Assembly (NCBI GenBank): GCA_019423025.1
Contig: JAHZCD010000001.1
Coordinates: 124,001 to 188,000, forward strand
Origin: Haemophilus sp.
Lineage (GTDB): Bacteria; Pseudomonadota; Gammaproteobacteria; Enterobacterales; Pasteurellaceae
Length of the DNA: 64,000 nucleotides
Reading direction: 5' to 3'
Part shown: positions 1 through 8,286 of the stretch, one piece after another
Position numbering within the stretch: the first letter of the stretch is position 1
How the letters are laid out: each line of letters opens with the position of its first letter
Made by a program: the position numbers and the translations under genes
Notes under the pieces: generated by a model
The model's database searches: none
What the model was told of the DNA's origin: nothing
The model's input: only the letters and a program-made list of their open reading frames with translations

Positions 1-2
1 CG

Positions 3-548
3 CCACCAAGAAAAAGTGTGATTTACTTGTTCATCACTAACCTATTACTTTGGACCTGTAACAGCATGTATCTCATTAATATGCCATTATTTGTGATTAA
101 TGAGCTACATTTAGGCAAAGAACTGGCGGGAACATTGATGGGAACGGCAGCTGGGTTGGAAATCCCCGTGATGATATTGGCGGGCTATCTCACCAAATAC
201 TTCAGTAAAAAACGTTTGATGATGATTGCTTTAATTTCAGGCCTCGCCTTCTATTCAAGCTTATTATTCGCAGAGCAAACTTGGCAGCTTATCGGATTAC
301 AAATGCTTAATGCGATTTTTATTGGTATTACCGCTACCATTGGGATGGTGTATTTCCAAGATTTAATGCCAACAAAAATGGGCACAGCCACTACGCTATT
401 CAGTAATGCCGCAAAAAGTAGTTGGATTATTGGTGGACCTATTGCGGGTATTATTGCAGAAATCTGGCATTACAATTCTATTTTTTATGTTGCAGTGGCT
501 TTAATTTTTATCAGCGTAGGCTGTATGTGGAAAGTTAAATCAGTTTAG
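3..548 (+). CDS. Sugar efflux transporter, MFS (SetA/SetB-like), C-terminal part
   Basis: The gene is cut by the window edge. The reading frame is open from base 3, so the GTG at 18 is probably an internal Val codon and not the start. About 180 residues are visible, roughly the second half of a 12-helix major facilitator. A stretch reading GTAAGLEIPVMILAGY matches the SetA/SetB sugar-efflux family, and the family's second half begins with a similar aromatic/Trp-Thr-Cys helix. Five or six hydrophobic segments follow and the chain ends in VKSV. The family exports sugars or sugar analogues across the inner membrane by proton antiport; the substrate here cannot be told. It converges on pgi, with a shared hairpin between them. 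Confidence 0.8.
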   Translation, partial: PPRKSVIYLFITNLLLWTCNSMYLINMPLFVINELHLGKELAGTLMGTAAGLEIPVMILAGYLTKYFSKKRLMMIALISGLAFYSSLLFAEQTWQLIGLQMLNAIFIGITATIGMVYFQDLMPTKMGTATTLFSNAAKSSWIIGGPIAGIIAEIWHYNSIFYVAVALIFISVGCMWKVKSV

Positions 549-556
549 TGAAAATA

Positions 557-589
557 AAAAAGAGCGGTCAAAATTGACCGCTCTTTTAC
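557..589. terminator. Bidirectional terminator between the MFS gene and pgi
   Basis: A near-perfect inverted repeat, AAGAGCGGTCAA / TTGACCGCTCTT with a short AT centre, is flanked by A and T runs and sits between two convergent genes. The core AAGAGCGGT differs by one base from the uptake sequence AAGTGCGGT. Confidence 0.8.
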
Positions 590-600
590 TTTACATTATT

Positions 601-2250
601 TTAGCGCCATGCTTTGAATTGGTTAATCAATCCATTGGTTGAGCTATCATGGCTTGCCACTTTCTCTTTGTCTGCCAATTCAGGAAGAATTCGGTTCGCT
701 AATTGTTTACCTAATTCCACGCCCCATTGGTCAAAGCTGAAGATATTGAAAATCACACCTTGTGTAAAAATTTTGTGTTCATACATCGCAATTAATGCGC
801 CAAGAACAAATGGTGTAATTTTTTGCACTAAAATAGAGTTAGTCGGTTTATTACCTGTAAAGACTTTAAATGGCACAATGTCTTTTACCTCATCTAAAGA
901 TTTACCCGCTTTCACAAACTCTGCTTCGACTTCTTCTTTGGTTTTACCGAAAGCCAGTGCTTCAGTTTGCGCAAAGAAGTTTGATAACAATTTGCTGTGG
1001 TGATCACCTAATGGATTATGGCTTTGCGCCGGTGCAATAAAGTCACAAGGGATTAACATGGTACCTTGGTGAATCAATTGATAGAATGCATGCTGACCAT
1101 TTGTTCCAGGTTCGCCCCAAATAATTGGGCCAGTTTGATAATCACGAATAACATCGCCATTACGATCGACATATTTACCGTTTGATTCCATATTACCTTG
1201 TTGGAAATAAGCCGCAAAACGATGTAAATATTGGTCATACGGTAAAATTGCCTCAGTTTGTGCACCAAGGAAATTGGTATTCCATAAACCGACTAATGCT
1301 AATGTGGCAGGGATATTTTTTTCTAATGGTGCAGTACGGAAATGTTTATCCATTTCATGCGCACCACTTAAGAGTGCTTCAAAATTATCAAAGCCGATTG
1401 AAAGTGCGATAGAAAGACCGATTGCAGACCATAAAGAATAACGGCCACCAACCCAATCCCAGAACTCAAACATATTATTGGTATCAATACCGAATTCTGC
1501 TACCGCTTTACCATTGGTCGAAAGTGCGGCGAAGTGTTTTGCTACCGCGCTGTTATCTTTCGCTGCCGCTAATAACCAATCGCGTGCTGAATTAGCATTG
1601 GTCATGGTTTCTTGGGTGGTAAAGGTTTTAGAAGCCACTAAGAAAAGTGTGGTTTCAGGATTTACTTTTTTCAATGTTTCAGCGATATGTGTACCATCTA
1701 CGTTTGAAACGAAGTGCATATTCAAGTGATTTTTATAAGGACGAAGCGCTTCAGTCACCATGTAAGGTCCTAAGTCTGAACCACCGATACCGATATTCAC
1801 CACATCAGTAATCGCTTTTCCCGTATAACCTTTCCATTCACCTGAAATCACACGATCGCAAAATGCGCTCATTTTTGCTAATACGGCATTCACTTCTGGC
1901 ATCACATCTTTGCCATCTACATAGACAGGTGTATTTGAACGGTTACGAAGTGCGGTATGTAATACAGCACGATCTTCTGTACGATTAATTTTCTCGCCTG
2001 TAAACATAGCATTAATCGCTTCATCTAATGCCGATTCTTTGGCTAATTGACGAAGCAATTTGAGGGTTTCTTGGTTAATTTTATTTTTTGAAAAATCCAC
2101 TAAGATTTGATTTTCAAAAGTTAAAGAATAATCGTTAAAACGATTTTCCTCTTGCTTAAACAAATCAGCAATCGTGGTATGAGCCAGTTGAGATTGGTGA
2201 GCTTCAAGCGCTTTCCAAGCTTGCGTATTGGTTGGATTGATGTTTTTCAT
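601..2250 (-). CDS. pgi: Glucose-6-phosphate isomerase
   Basis: Interconverts glucose-6-phosphate and fructose-6-phosphate in glycolysis and gluconeogenesis (cytosol). The 549-residue length is normal for bacterial Pgi. Family signatures are visible: GGRYSLWSAIGLSIAL in the middle, the catalytic Glu in QGNMESNGK, the His in GTNGQHAFYQ, and the C-terminal lysine motif FDQWGVELGKQLA. It ends with the usual polar tail. It lies downstream of alr on the same strand with a 56-bp gap, matching the H. influenzae order pykA-dnaB-alr-pgi. Transcription ends at the hairpin shared with the MFS gene. Confidence 0.98.
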   Translation of the reverse strand: MKNINPTNTQAWKALEAHQSQLAHTTIADLFKQEENRFNDYSLTFENQILVDFSKNKINQETLKLLRQLAKESALDEAINAMFTGEKINRTEDRAVLHTALRNRSNTPVYVDGKDVMPEVNAVLAKMSAFCDRVISGEWKGYTGKAITDVVNIGIGGSDLGPYMVTEALRPYKNHLNMHFVSNVDGTHIAETLKKVNPETTLFLVASKTFTTQETMTNANSARDWLLAAAKDNSAVAKHFAALSTNGKAVAEFGIDTNNMFEFWDWVGGRYSLWSAIGLSIALSIGFDNFEALLSGAHEMDKHFRTAPLEKNIPATLALVGLWNTNFLGAQTEAILPYDQYLHRFAAYFQQGNMESNGKYVDRNGDVIRDYQTGPIIWGEPGTNGQHAFYQLIHQGTMLIPCDFIAPAQSHNPLGDHHSKLLSNFFAQTEALAFGKTKEEVEAEFVKAGKSLDEVKDIVPFKVFTGNKPTNSILVQKITPFVLGALIAMYEHKIFTQGVIFNIFSFDQWGVELGKQLANRILPELADKEKVASHDSSTNGLINQFKAWR

Positions 2251-2306
2251 GAATATTTCCTTTTAAAAATTGAATTCTTTACATTTTTGCTTTCTTGCAA
2301 AACCAA

Positions 2307-3389
2307 TTAATCGACATATTCTGTTATAACACGCGGGGTTAATTTTGTAATCAATTCATAGCTTAAAATACCACTGTATTTAGCTACCGTTTCAATTGGT
2401 AATTCCTTACCCCATAAAATCACTTCATCACCGACTTTATCTTGGCTATCTGCGCCTAAATCGACCGTCAGCATATCCATTGAGATGCGACCAACAATCG
2501 GCACAATACGGCCATTTAAATAAACTGGTGTACCTTCTGGCACATCACGCGGATAGCCATCACCGTAACCAATCGCAACAACACCAATTTTGGTATCTTT
2601 CGGACTGGTCCAAATGCCACCATAGCCAACAGGTTCACCTTTTTTATGTTCACGTACTGCAAGCAAAGATGACGTTAAATTCATCACGGGAGTTAAACCA
2701 AATTCAGCACCGACAGTATCTGTTGGTGAAATGCCGTACATAATAATCCCTGGTCGAATGCAATCTAAATGTGCCTCTGGCCAGAATAGAATCCCGCCGG
2801 ATGCGGCAATGGTTCTTTCTCCAGCTTTATCTTTTGTCGCTTGAAGGAAACGATCGAGCTGAACTTGAGTATAATCAGAATCTAGTTCATCAGCACGGCT
2901 AAAATGACTGACAAAACCTAAGTGCGGTTGAATTTGAGGAAGTTTTTTCAGCTCTTGATAAAAATAATCCACTTCATCAAGTGACACACCTAAACGGTGC
3001 ATCCCCGTATCAATCTTCAGCCAGACTTTTATTGGACTTGGTACTACAGCTCGTTTTAGTGCTTCAAGCTGTTCACGATTATGAACTACGGTTTCAATGT
3101 TATTTACCGCAATAATCGGTAAATCTTTTTCATCAAAAAAGCCTTCTAGCAATAAGATCGGTTTAATAATACCGTTAGAGCGTAACGATAACGCCTCTTC
3201 TAAACGAGCCACAGCAAAGCAATCTACCATGCTTTCTAAAGCCGATGAGACAAATACCACACCGTGACCATATGCGTTTGCTTTTACCACTGCAATAATT
3301 TTACTGTGCGGCGCTTTTTCTTTAATAACTTGTAAATTATGTTTTAAGGCAAGCGAACTGATTTTCGCTGTTGCCGGTTTTACGTTCAT
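2307..3389 (-). CDS. alr: Alanine racemase
   Basis: PLP enzyme that makes D-alanine for peptidoglycan. The 360-residue chain has the PLP-lysine motif VVKANAYGHG near residues 34-43 (Lys36), the TIM-barrel region with IDTGMHRLG, and the C-terminal GRISMDMLTVDL segment that carries substrate-binding residues. It ends ELITKLTPRVITEYVD, as in other gammaproteobacterial Alr. It starts 23 bp after dnaB ends, so the two are probably co-transcribed. Confidence 0.98.
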   Translation of the reverse strand: MNVKPATAKISSLALKHNLQVIKEKAPHSKIIAVVKANAYGHGVVFVSSALESMVDCFAVARLEEALSLRSNGIIKPILLLEGFFDEKDLPIIAVNNIETVVHNREQLEALKRAVVPSPIKVWLKIDTGMHRLGVSLDEVDYFYQELKKLPQIQPHLGFVSHFSRADELDSDYTQVQLDRFLQATKDKAGERTIAASGGILFWPEAHLDCIRPGIIMYGISPTDTVGAEFGLTPVMNLTSSLLAVREHKKGEPVGYGGIWTSPKDTKIGVVAIGYGDGYPRDVPEGTPVYLNGRIVPIVGRISMDMLTVDLGADSQDKVGDEVILWGKELPIETVAKYSGILSYELITKLTPRVITEYVD

Positions 3390-3412
3390 TTTTCTAATCC
3401 GTTCTATCTTGC

Positions 3413-4819
3413 CTAATAATCATCTCTGTATTCACGCTGTTCGGCAAGGTTATCAAAGCGTGAGAATTGACCGTTAAATGCTAAACGTACACGACCAATC
3501 GGACCGTTACGTTGTTTACCAATAATAATTTCAGCCACCCCTTTATCTTCAGAATTCTCGTTATACACTTCGTCACGATAAATAAACATAATCAAGTCAG
3601 CATCCTGCTCAATAGAGCCTGATTCACGCAAGTCTGAGTTTACCGGACGTTTATCTGCACGTTGTTCCAAAGTACGGTTAAGCTGGGAAAGTGCAATAAC
3701 TGGGACTTCTAATTCTTTCGCTAATGCTTTTAAAGAACGGGAAATCTCGGCGATCTCTAAGGTTCGGTTATCTGAAAATGCGGGTGCGCGCATTAATTGA
3801 AGGTAATCCACCATAATCATGCTCAAGCCACCATTTTCTCGATACACACGACGTGCACGAGAACGCAATTCTGTTGGGGTTAACCCCGATGAATCATCAA
3901 TATAAAGGTTGTTTTTTTGCTTAAACATCCCAAACACGCTGGCAATTTTGCTCCATTCCGCCTCTTCCAAGTTTTGCCCTGTACGAATTTTGGTTTGATC
4001 CACACGAGCGAGAGAGGCAATCATACGCATCATAATTTGTTCAGCCGGCATCTCTAAACTGAATACTAATACTGGCTTATCACTTGCCATGGCCGCATTT
4101 TCACAAAGGTTCATTGCAAACGTGGTTTTACCCATGGAAGGACGAGCAGCAACAATGATGAGGTCTGAAGGCTGTAAACCTGCTGTTTTCTTGTCTAACT
4201 CAACAAAGCCTGTTGTGACCCCTGTCACACCGTTATGATTTTCAAGCTTACCTAAAGTTTCAATTCGAGCGATGGTGCTTTCCAATACGCTGAGCACGTT
4301 TTGTGGTCCTTCTGTTGAAGAACTTCGTTTTTCAGCGATCGCAAACACTTCTCTTTCGGCTTCATCCAACACCATTTTGATGTCTTTGCCTTTAGGCGAA
4401 TAACTGTTTTCTGCAATACGATTCCCTACGGCAATAAGCTCACGCAAAATCGCTTTTTCACGTACGATTTCGGCATAAGCCAAAATATTAATAGCATTTG
4501 GGGTGTTATTGGAAAGATCAGCGAGATAAGCAAAGCCCCCTACAGAATCACTGATACCTTTGGCTTTAAGCGCTTGATCGAGGGTAATTAAATCAATTGG
4601 CGTTTGGTTACGCATTAATTCTTCCATGGTTTGGAAGATCGCTTTATGCGCAAAAGTATAAAAATCCTCAGCAATGACTCTTTCAGCAATGCCATCCCAA
4701 TGCTGATTACTCAACATAATACCGCCAAGAACGGCTTGTTCTGCTTCAGTGGAATGAGGTGGGATGCTAACTTGTTCAGTTTTCTGATCGGAAGATTGGA
4801 TTTGTCGTTGTGATGCCAT
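3413..4819 (-). CDS. dnaB: Replicative DNA helicase DnaB
   Basis: Hexameric 5'-3' helicase of the replication fork. At 468 residues it has the N-terminal DnaG-interaction domain (about 20-150), a linker, and a RecA-fold ATPase. Walker A reads ARPSMGKTTFA near residue 230, Walker B MIMVDYLQLM, and the arginine-finger/H4 region is SDLRESGSIEQDADLIMF. No intein or insertion interrupts it. The start follows AAGG about 6 bp upstream. It is the first gene of the dnaB-alr-pgi run. Confidence 0.98.
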   Translation of the reverse strand: MASQRQIQSSDQKTEQVSIPPHSTEAEQAVLGGIMLSNQHWDGIAERVIAEDFYTFAHKAIFQTMEELMRNQTPIDLITLDQALKAKGISDSVGGFAYLADLSNNTPNAINILAYAEIVREKAILRELIAVGNRIAENSYSPKGKDIKMVLDEAEREVFAIAEKRSSSTEGPQNVLSVLESTIARIETLGKLENHNGVTGVTTGFVELDKKTAGLQPSDLIIVAARPSMGKTTFAMNLCENAAMASDKPVLVFSLEMPAEQIMMRMIASLARVDQTKIRTGQNLEEAEWSKIASVFGMFKQKNNLYIDDSSGLTPTELRSRARRVYRENGGLSMIMVDYLQLMRAPAFSDNRTLEIAEISRSLKALAKELEVPVIALSQLNRTLEQRADKRPVNSDLRESGSIEQDADLIMFIYRDEVYNENSEDKGVAEIIIGKQRNGPIGRVRLAFNGQFSRFDNLAEQREYRDDY

Positions 4820-4886
4820 AAGGATTTCAATTTAAACTAAAAAACTGTGCTTATGATACCGCAAATACGAAGTGGTTTTAAGAAAA

Positions 4887-4895
4887 AAGTGCGGT
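4887..4895 (+). repeat. DNA uptake sequence AAGTGCGGT
   Basis: An exact 9-base Haemophilus-type uptake sequence in the dnaB-pykA gap. It is listed as an example of a motif that recurs about forty times outside the inserted element by hand count, often at gene ends or in signal-peptide codons. Confidence 0.85.
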
Positions 4896-4920
4896 CAATA
4901 TTTTCAGGATTTTAGACATA

Positions 4921-4950
4921 AAAAACGGTGGAAAAATCCACCGCTCTTTT
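4921..4950 (-). terminator. Terminator of pykA
   Basis: On the minus strand, CGGTGGA and TCCACCG form a 7-bp stem with a 4-base loop, followed by a run of T. It lies 18 bp beyond the pykA stop. Confidence 0.8.
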
Positions 4951-4967
4951 TCATTCAGGAATATTGA

Positions 4968-6404
4968 TTATTCAACCGTTAAAGTACGACAAACGTTAGT
5001 TGTACCTTCTGATTCATCACCTTGTGTTAATAAAACAAGATCACCTGAAACTAAATAACCTTTTTCTTTTAATAGGTTAATCGCTGCTTTTGCACCTGCA
5101 GAGCTACGAGATTCACCATCAAAATGAACTGGTGTTACACCGCGGTATAATGCGCAACGGTTTAAGGTTTCTTGAACACGAGAAAGTGCAAAGATTGGTA
5201 AACCTGAGCTAATACGTGACATTAATAATGGTGTACGACCAGAGTGGCTTAATGTAATGATTGCTGCAATACCGCTTAAGTGGTTCGCTGCATACATCGC
5301 AGACATTGCTACAGATTCTTCAATATCTCTGAACTCACGATCTAAACGGTGATGAGAAACATTGATGCTAGGCATTTTTTCTGCACCTAAACATACGCGA
5401 GCCATTGTCGCTACAGTTTCAGCTGGATATTGACCTGCAGCTGTTTCTGCTGAAAGCATTACCGCATCAGTACCATCTAATACCGCATTTGCCACGTCCA
5501 TTACTTCTGCACGAGTTGGCATTGGGTTGCTGATCATTGACTCCATCATTTGAGTTGCAGTGATTACCGCACGGTTTAATTGACGTGAACGACGAATTAA
5601 TTTTTTCTGTACGCCAACTAATTCAGGGTCACCGATTTCAACACCTAAGTCACCACGTGCAACCATGATCACATCAGAAGCTAGGATGATATCATCCATG
5701 GCTGCTTCATCAACTACGGTTTCAGCACGTTCAACTTTAGCAACGATTTTCGCTTCTAAACCAGCTTGTTTTGCTAATTCACGCGCATAGTTTAAATCTG
5801 CACTTGAACGTGGGAAAGATACCGCTAAGAAATCTACACCGATACGAGCTGCAGTGATGATATCTGCTTTATCTTTTTCAGTTAATGCATCTGCAGATAA
5901 GCCACCACCTAATTTGTTGATCCCTTTATTGTTTGATAATGGACCACCAACAGTCACTTCAGTAAATACTTTTGCACCTTCAGTAGAAAGCACTTTTAAT
6001 TGAACACGGCCGTCATCTAATAAAAGAATATCGCCTGGCACAACATCTTGTGGAAGTGTTTTATAGTCTAAACCAACGGCTTCTTGATTACCTTCACCTT
6101 TTGGTAATTCCGCATCAAGAATAAATTTATCACCAACATTTAAGAAAATTTTGCCGTCTTTAAAAGTAGAAACACGAATTTTAGGACCTTGTAAGTCACC
6201 TAAAATTGCCACGGTTTTACCTAATTTTTTCGCGATCGCACGAACACGCTCAGCACGCTCAATATGATCATCTGGTGTACCGTGAGAAAAGTTCATACGT
6301 ACAACATTAGCGCCTGCTGCGATAATTTTTTCAAGATTGTTATCGCGGTCTGTTGCAGGACCCATTGTACATACAATCTTCGTTCTTCTTAATTTTCTAG
6401 ACAT
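4968..6404 (-). CDS. pykA: Pyruvate kinase (PykA type)
   Basis: Transfers phosphate from phosphoenolpyruvate to ADP in the last step of glycolysis. The 478-residue length matches the PykA (type II) form. Visible motifs are TKIVCTMGPATD at the N-terminus, NFSHGT, GDLQGPKIR, KVERAETV with the catalytic lysine, and the Mg/K site segment MVARGDLGVEIGD. TRAEVMDVANAVLDGTDAVMLSAETAAG-type residues close the active site. The C-terminal allosteric domain is complete. A sigma70-like promoter lies about 80 bp upstream. Confidence 0.97.
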   Translation of the reverse strand: MSRKLRRTKIVCTMGPATDRDNNLEKIIAAGANVVRMNFSHGTPDDHIERAERVRAIAKKLGKTVAILGDLQGPKIRVSTFKDGKIFLNVGDKFILDAELPKGEGNQEAVGLDYKTLPQDVVPGDILLLDDGRVQLKVLSTEGAKVFTEVTVGGPLSNNKGINKLGGGLSADALTEKDKADIITAARIGVDFLAVSFPRSSADLNYARELAKQAGLEAKIVAKVERAETVVDEAAMDDIILASDVIMVARGDLGVEIGDPELVGVQKKLIRRSRQLNRAVITATQMMESMISNPMPTRAEVMDVANAVLDGTDAVMLSAETAAGQYPAETVATMARVCLGAEKMPSINVSHHRLDREFRDIEESVAMSAMYAANHLSGIAAIITLSHSGRTPLLMSRISSGLPIFALSRVQETLNRCALYRGVTPVHFDGESRSSAGAKAAINLLKEKGYLVSGDLVLLTQGDESEGTTNVCRTLTVE

Positions 6405-6484
6405 TATCTAAACTCCACAAATGGTTACAATTTTACTTAAAGCTTTTTTAAATTTCGGCTCATCCGAGATAAAAAACGTTGCGC

Positions 6485-6513
6485 ATTATACGCTTAAACC
6501 TGTACAAAATCAA
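6485..6513 (-). promoter_or_regulatory. Probable pykA promoter
   Basis: Read on the minus strand: TTGATT, 17 bp, then TATAAT (exact -10). It lies about 80-110 bp upstream of the pykA start, leaving a leader of about 75 nt. No experimental support; the call rests on the match and spacing. Confidence 0.6.
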
Positions 6514-6588
6514 AATAACTACTGAGACTTTTTAAATCAGATTTTGGTTATTTTTTTAGCAGCTAAATTTAACTTAAAACAAATCCCC

Positions 6589-6617
6589 TTGTTTTCATCC
6601 TCAAAACTGTTTATCAT
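6589..6617 (+). promoter_or_regulatory. Probable tRNA-Val promoter
   Basis: TTGTTT, 17 bp, TATCAT, ending 16 bp before the mature 5' end of the tRNA. Spacing and position are normal for a tRNA promoter. Confidence 0.6.
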
Positions 6618-6633
6618 CTGCCACATCTTTTAC

Positions 6634-6710
6634 GCGACTATAGCTCAGTTGGTTAGAGCACCACCTTGACATGGTGGGGGTCACTGGTTCGAGTCCAGCT
6701 AGTCGCACCA
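6634..6710 (+). tRNA. tRNA-Val, anticodon GAC
   Basis: A 77-nt cloverleaf. The acceptor stem GCGACTA pairs with TAGTCGC and is followed by ACCA. The D arm holds AGCTCAGTTGGTTAGAGC, the anticodon stem CCACC/GGTGG carries loop TTGACAT (anticodon GAC, Val), and the T loop is GGTTCGAGTCC. The CCA end is encoded. The 3' end is the integration target of the mobile element: an integrase follows 190 bp downstream, and a degenerate copy of the 3' end recurs at 23390. Confidence 0.97.
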
Positions 6711-6711
6711 T
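6688..6711. other. Attachment site attL (3' end of tRNA-Val)
   Basis: The T-loop-to-CCA end of the tRNA is repeated imperfectly at 23390-23412. Both copies share TTCG.GT.CAGCTAGT, then GCACCAT. The far copy has two mismatches and lacks one C. A P4-type integrase lies just inside this copy, as is usual for tRNA-targeting elements. Confidence 0.75.
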
Positions 6712-6726
6712 TTACCCCAAACACAG

Positions 6727-6758
6727 CCCCGTGAAACTACTCACGGGGTTTTGTTTTT
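6727..6758 (+). terminator. Terminator after tRNA-Val
   Basis: CCCCGTGA and TCACGGGG form a perfect 8-bp stem with a 6-base loop, then TTTTGTTTTT. It belongs to the element side of attL and appears to replace the tRNA's original terminator, now at 23418. Confidence 0.85.
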
Positions 6759-6832
6759 CCTAGTATTTTCAAGGCTTCTCAGCCCTTTCACTTATCGTCA
6801 CTAATCGGATTTAATTGTCTTTAACCGCACTT

Positions 6833-6888
6833 TTTAGTAACAAGTTTAGTAACAAGGTGATAAACTTCAAAAAATCTTGTTACTAAAA
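6833..6888. repeat. Integrase-arm-like repeats, left end
   Basis: Two tandem copies of TTTAGTAACAAG (6833-6844 and 6845-6856) are followed by an inverted copy, CTTGTTACTAAAA, at 6876-6888, just before the int start. The same tandem pair recurs near the right end at 23316-23339. Presence at both ends of an integrated element suggests arm-type integrase or excisionase sites; this is inference. Confidence 0.6.
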
Positions 6889-6901
6889 CTAAGGAAAAAT
6901 G

Positions 6902-8119
6902 ATGCCTCGTGTTACTAAACCGCTCACAAATACCGAAGTAGATAAGGCGAAAACAAAGGATAAAGAATACAATCTAAGTGATGGTAACGGTCTTTTTTTA
7001 CGTATTAAGCCTACTGGTGCTAAGGCTTGGATTTTTAATTATTATCACCCAGTAACAAATAAGCGCACATCTTTTACTATTGGAACTTATCCAGCTATAA
7101 CACTTGCGCAAGCTCGTCAAAAACGCGAAGAATATCGCGCCCTACTCGCTCAAAGTATCGATCCGCAAGAATACATAAAAGAACAAGAACTTATCAAAAA
7201 CGCTCAGAACGAAAATACTTTCTATAAAGTCGCTTTACTTTGGAAAGAAAAAAGAAGTAAAGAAATTGAGCCTATGACAATGGAAAAGAATTGGGCAAGA
7301 TTAGAAAACTATCTATTCCCTACTCTTGGAAATTATCCTATTGATGAAATTACTTCCCCTTTACTGATTAAAACTGTTCGTCAATTAAATGAAAAAGGTT
7401 TCAATGATACGCTGCACCGTTTATTAAACCTCGCCAATCAGATTTTAAATTATGCGGTAACAATAGGATTGATTTCGTTTAATTCTTGCTTGAAAGCATC
7501 TGATGCTTACCATAAAGAGCCTCAAAAACATCACCCAGCAATCAAGCCGGAAGAACTACCGAAACTATTACAAGACTTCAAAAATTCAAGTAGAGATTAT
7601 CTAACAAAGGTTTTATTCCGCTGGCAATTACTTTCTATGGTTCGTCCGGCTGAGGCTGTTTCTGTTGAATGGTCTGAAATTGATTTCGATAAGAAATTAT
7701 GGACTATTCCAGCAATCAAAATGAAAAAAACAAGACAAGGGCAATTCCCTCACATTGTTCCGCTTTCATCTTTAATGCTTAAAATTTTAGAAGAATTGAA
7801 ACCTATAACAGGTGGTGACAAATTCGTATTTTCTCACTACCACAAACCTAACCAATCAGCTAGTAAAGAACTAATAGCTAACGCATTAAGAAAGATAGGT
7901 TACAAAGGGATTCAAGATGCTCACGGATTGAGATCGATAGCTAGAACGTTTTTAGAAGATCAGCAAGTTGATTTCCGTATTGCTGAAAGTTGTCTTGCTC
8001 ATAGCATTGGGAATAAAACAAGTCAGGCATATAACCGTTACGATTATGTAGAACTCCGCCGCCCAGTGATGCAATTATGGAGTGATTTTGTGGAGCAATG
8101 CGAAAAAGAAAGCGTGTGA
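6902..8119 (+). CDS. int: Tyrosine integrase, P4 family
   Basis: Site-specific recombinase that inserts and excises the element at tRNA-Val. About 405 residues. The N-terminal DUF4102-type arm-binding domain (about 1-90) includes DGNGLFLRIKPTGAKAW and GTYPAITLAQAR. A SAM-like core-binding domain (about 100-200) follows, then the catalytic domain. Catalytic residues visible are Arg in MVRPAEA, HGLR (HxxR), the His of LAHSIGN, and the nucleophile Tyr in QAYNRYDY. Two ATGs are adjacent (6899, 6902); AAGGA at 6891 favours the second by spacing. It is the only element gene on the plus strand. Confidence 0.95.
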   Translation: MPRVTKPLTNTEVDKAKTKDKEYNLSDGNGLFLRIKPTGAKAWIFNYYHPVTNKRTSFTIGTYPAITLAQARQKREEYRALLAQSIDPQEYIKEQELIKNAQNENTFYKVALLWKEKRSKEIEPMTMEKNWARLENYLFPTLGNYPIDEITSPLLIKTVRQLNEKGFNDTLHRLLNLANQILNYAVTIGLISFNSCLKASDAYHKEPQKHHPAIKPEELPKLLQDFKNSSRDYLTKVLFRWQLLSMVRPAEAVSVEWSEIDFDKKLWTIPAIKMKKTRQGQFPHIVPLSSLMLKILEELKPITGGDKFVFSHYHKPNQSASKELIANALRKIGYKGIQDAHGLRSIARTFLEDQQVDFRIAESCLAHSIGNKTSQAYNRYDYVELRRPVMQLWSDFVEQCEKESV

Positions 8120-8152
8120 ATTAGCGGCGTGTAAAAAATATTACAAAAATTG

Positions 8153-8246
8153 GTTCACCTGTTCACCTTGCCAATTTAACCTTTTATTTCATGTAGTTAC
8201 GGGTGAATAGGTGAACATTATTGTTCACCCTAATTGTTCACCTTTT
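8153..8246. repeat. Left iteron cluster (GGTGAACA), candidate replication origin
   Basis: Six copies of GGTGAACA or a one-base variant lie in about 95 bp: two on the minus strand (8153-8169), two on the plus strand (8202-8217) and two on the minus strand (8222-8243). The central pair forms GGTGAACA..TTGTTCACC. An AT-rich segment lies between the groups. It sits between the ends of int and the primase gene. The primase-helicase of satellite P4 recognises GGTGAACAG-type iterons at ori and crr, and this element encodes a P4-family primase, so an origin role is likely. Confidence 0.7.
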
Positions 8247-8259
8247 AAGAGAAAAGCAT

Positions 8260-8281
8260 AAAAAAAGGGGCTTTCGCCCCT
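8260..8281 (-). terminator. Terminator of the primase operon
   Basis: AGGGGC-TTTC-GCCCCT with a run of seven A on the plus strand, that is, U on the minus-strand transcript. It lies 6 bp beyond the primase stop. The same 22-base sequence recurs at 21699-21720 inside the capsid operon. Confidence 0.85.
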
Positions 8282-8286
8282 ATTTC

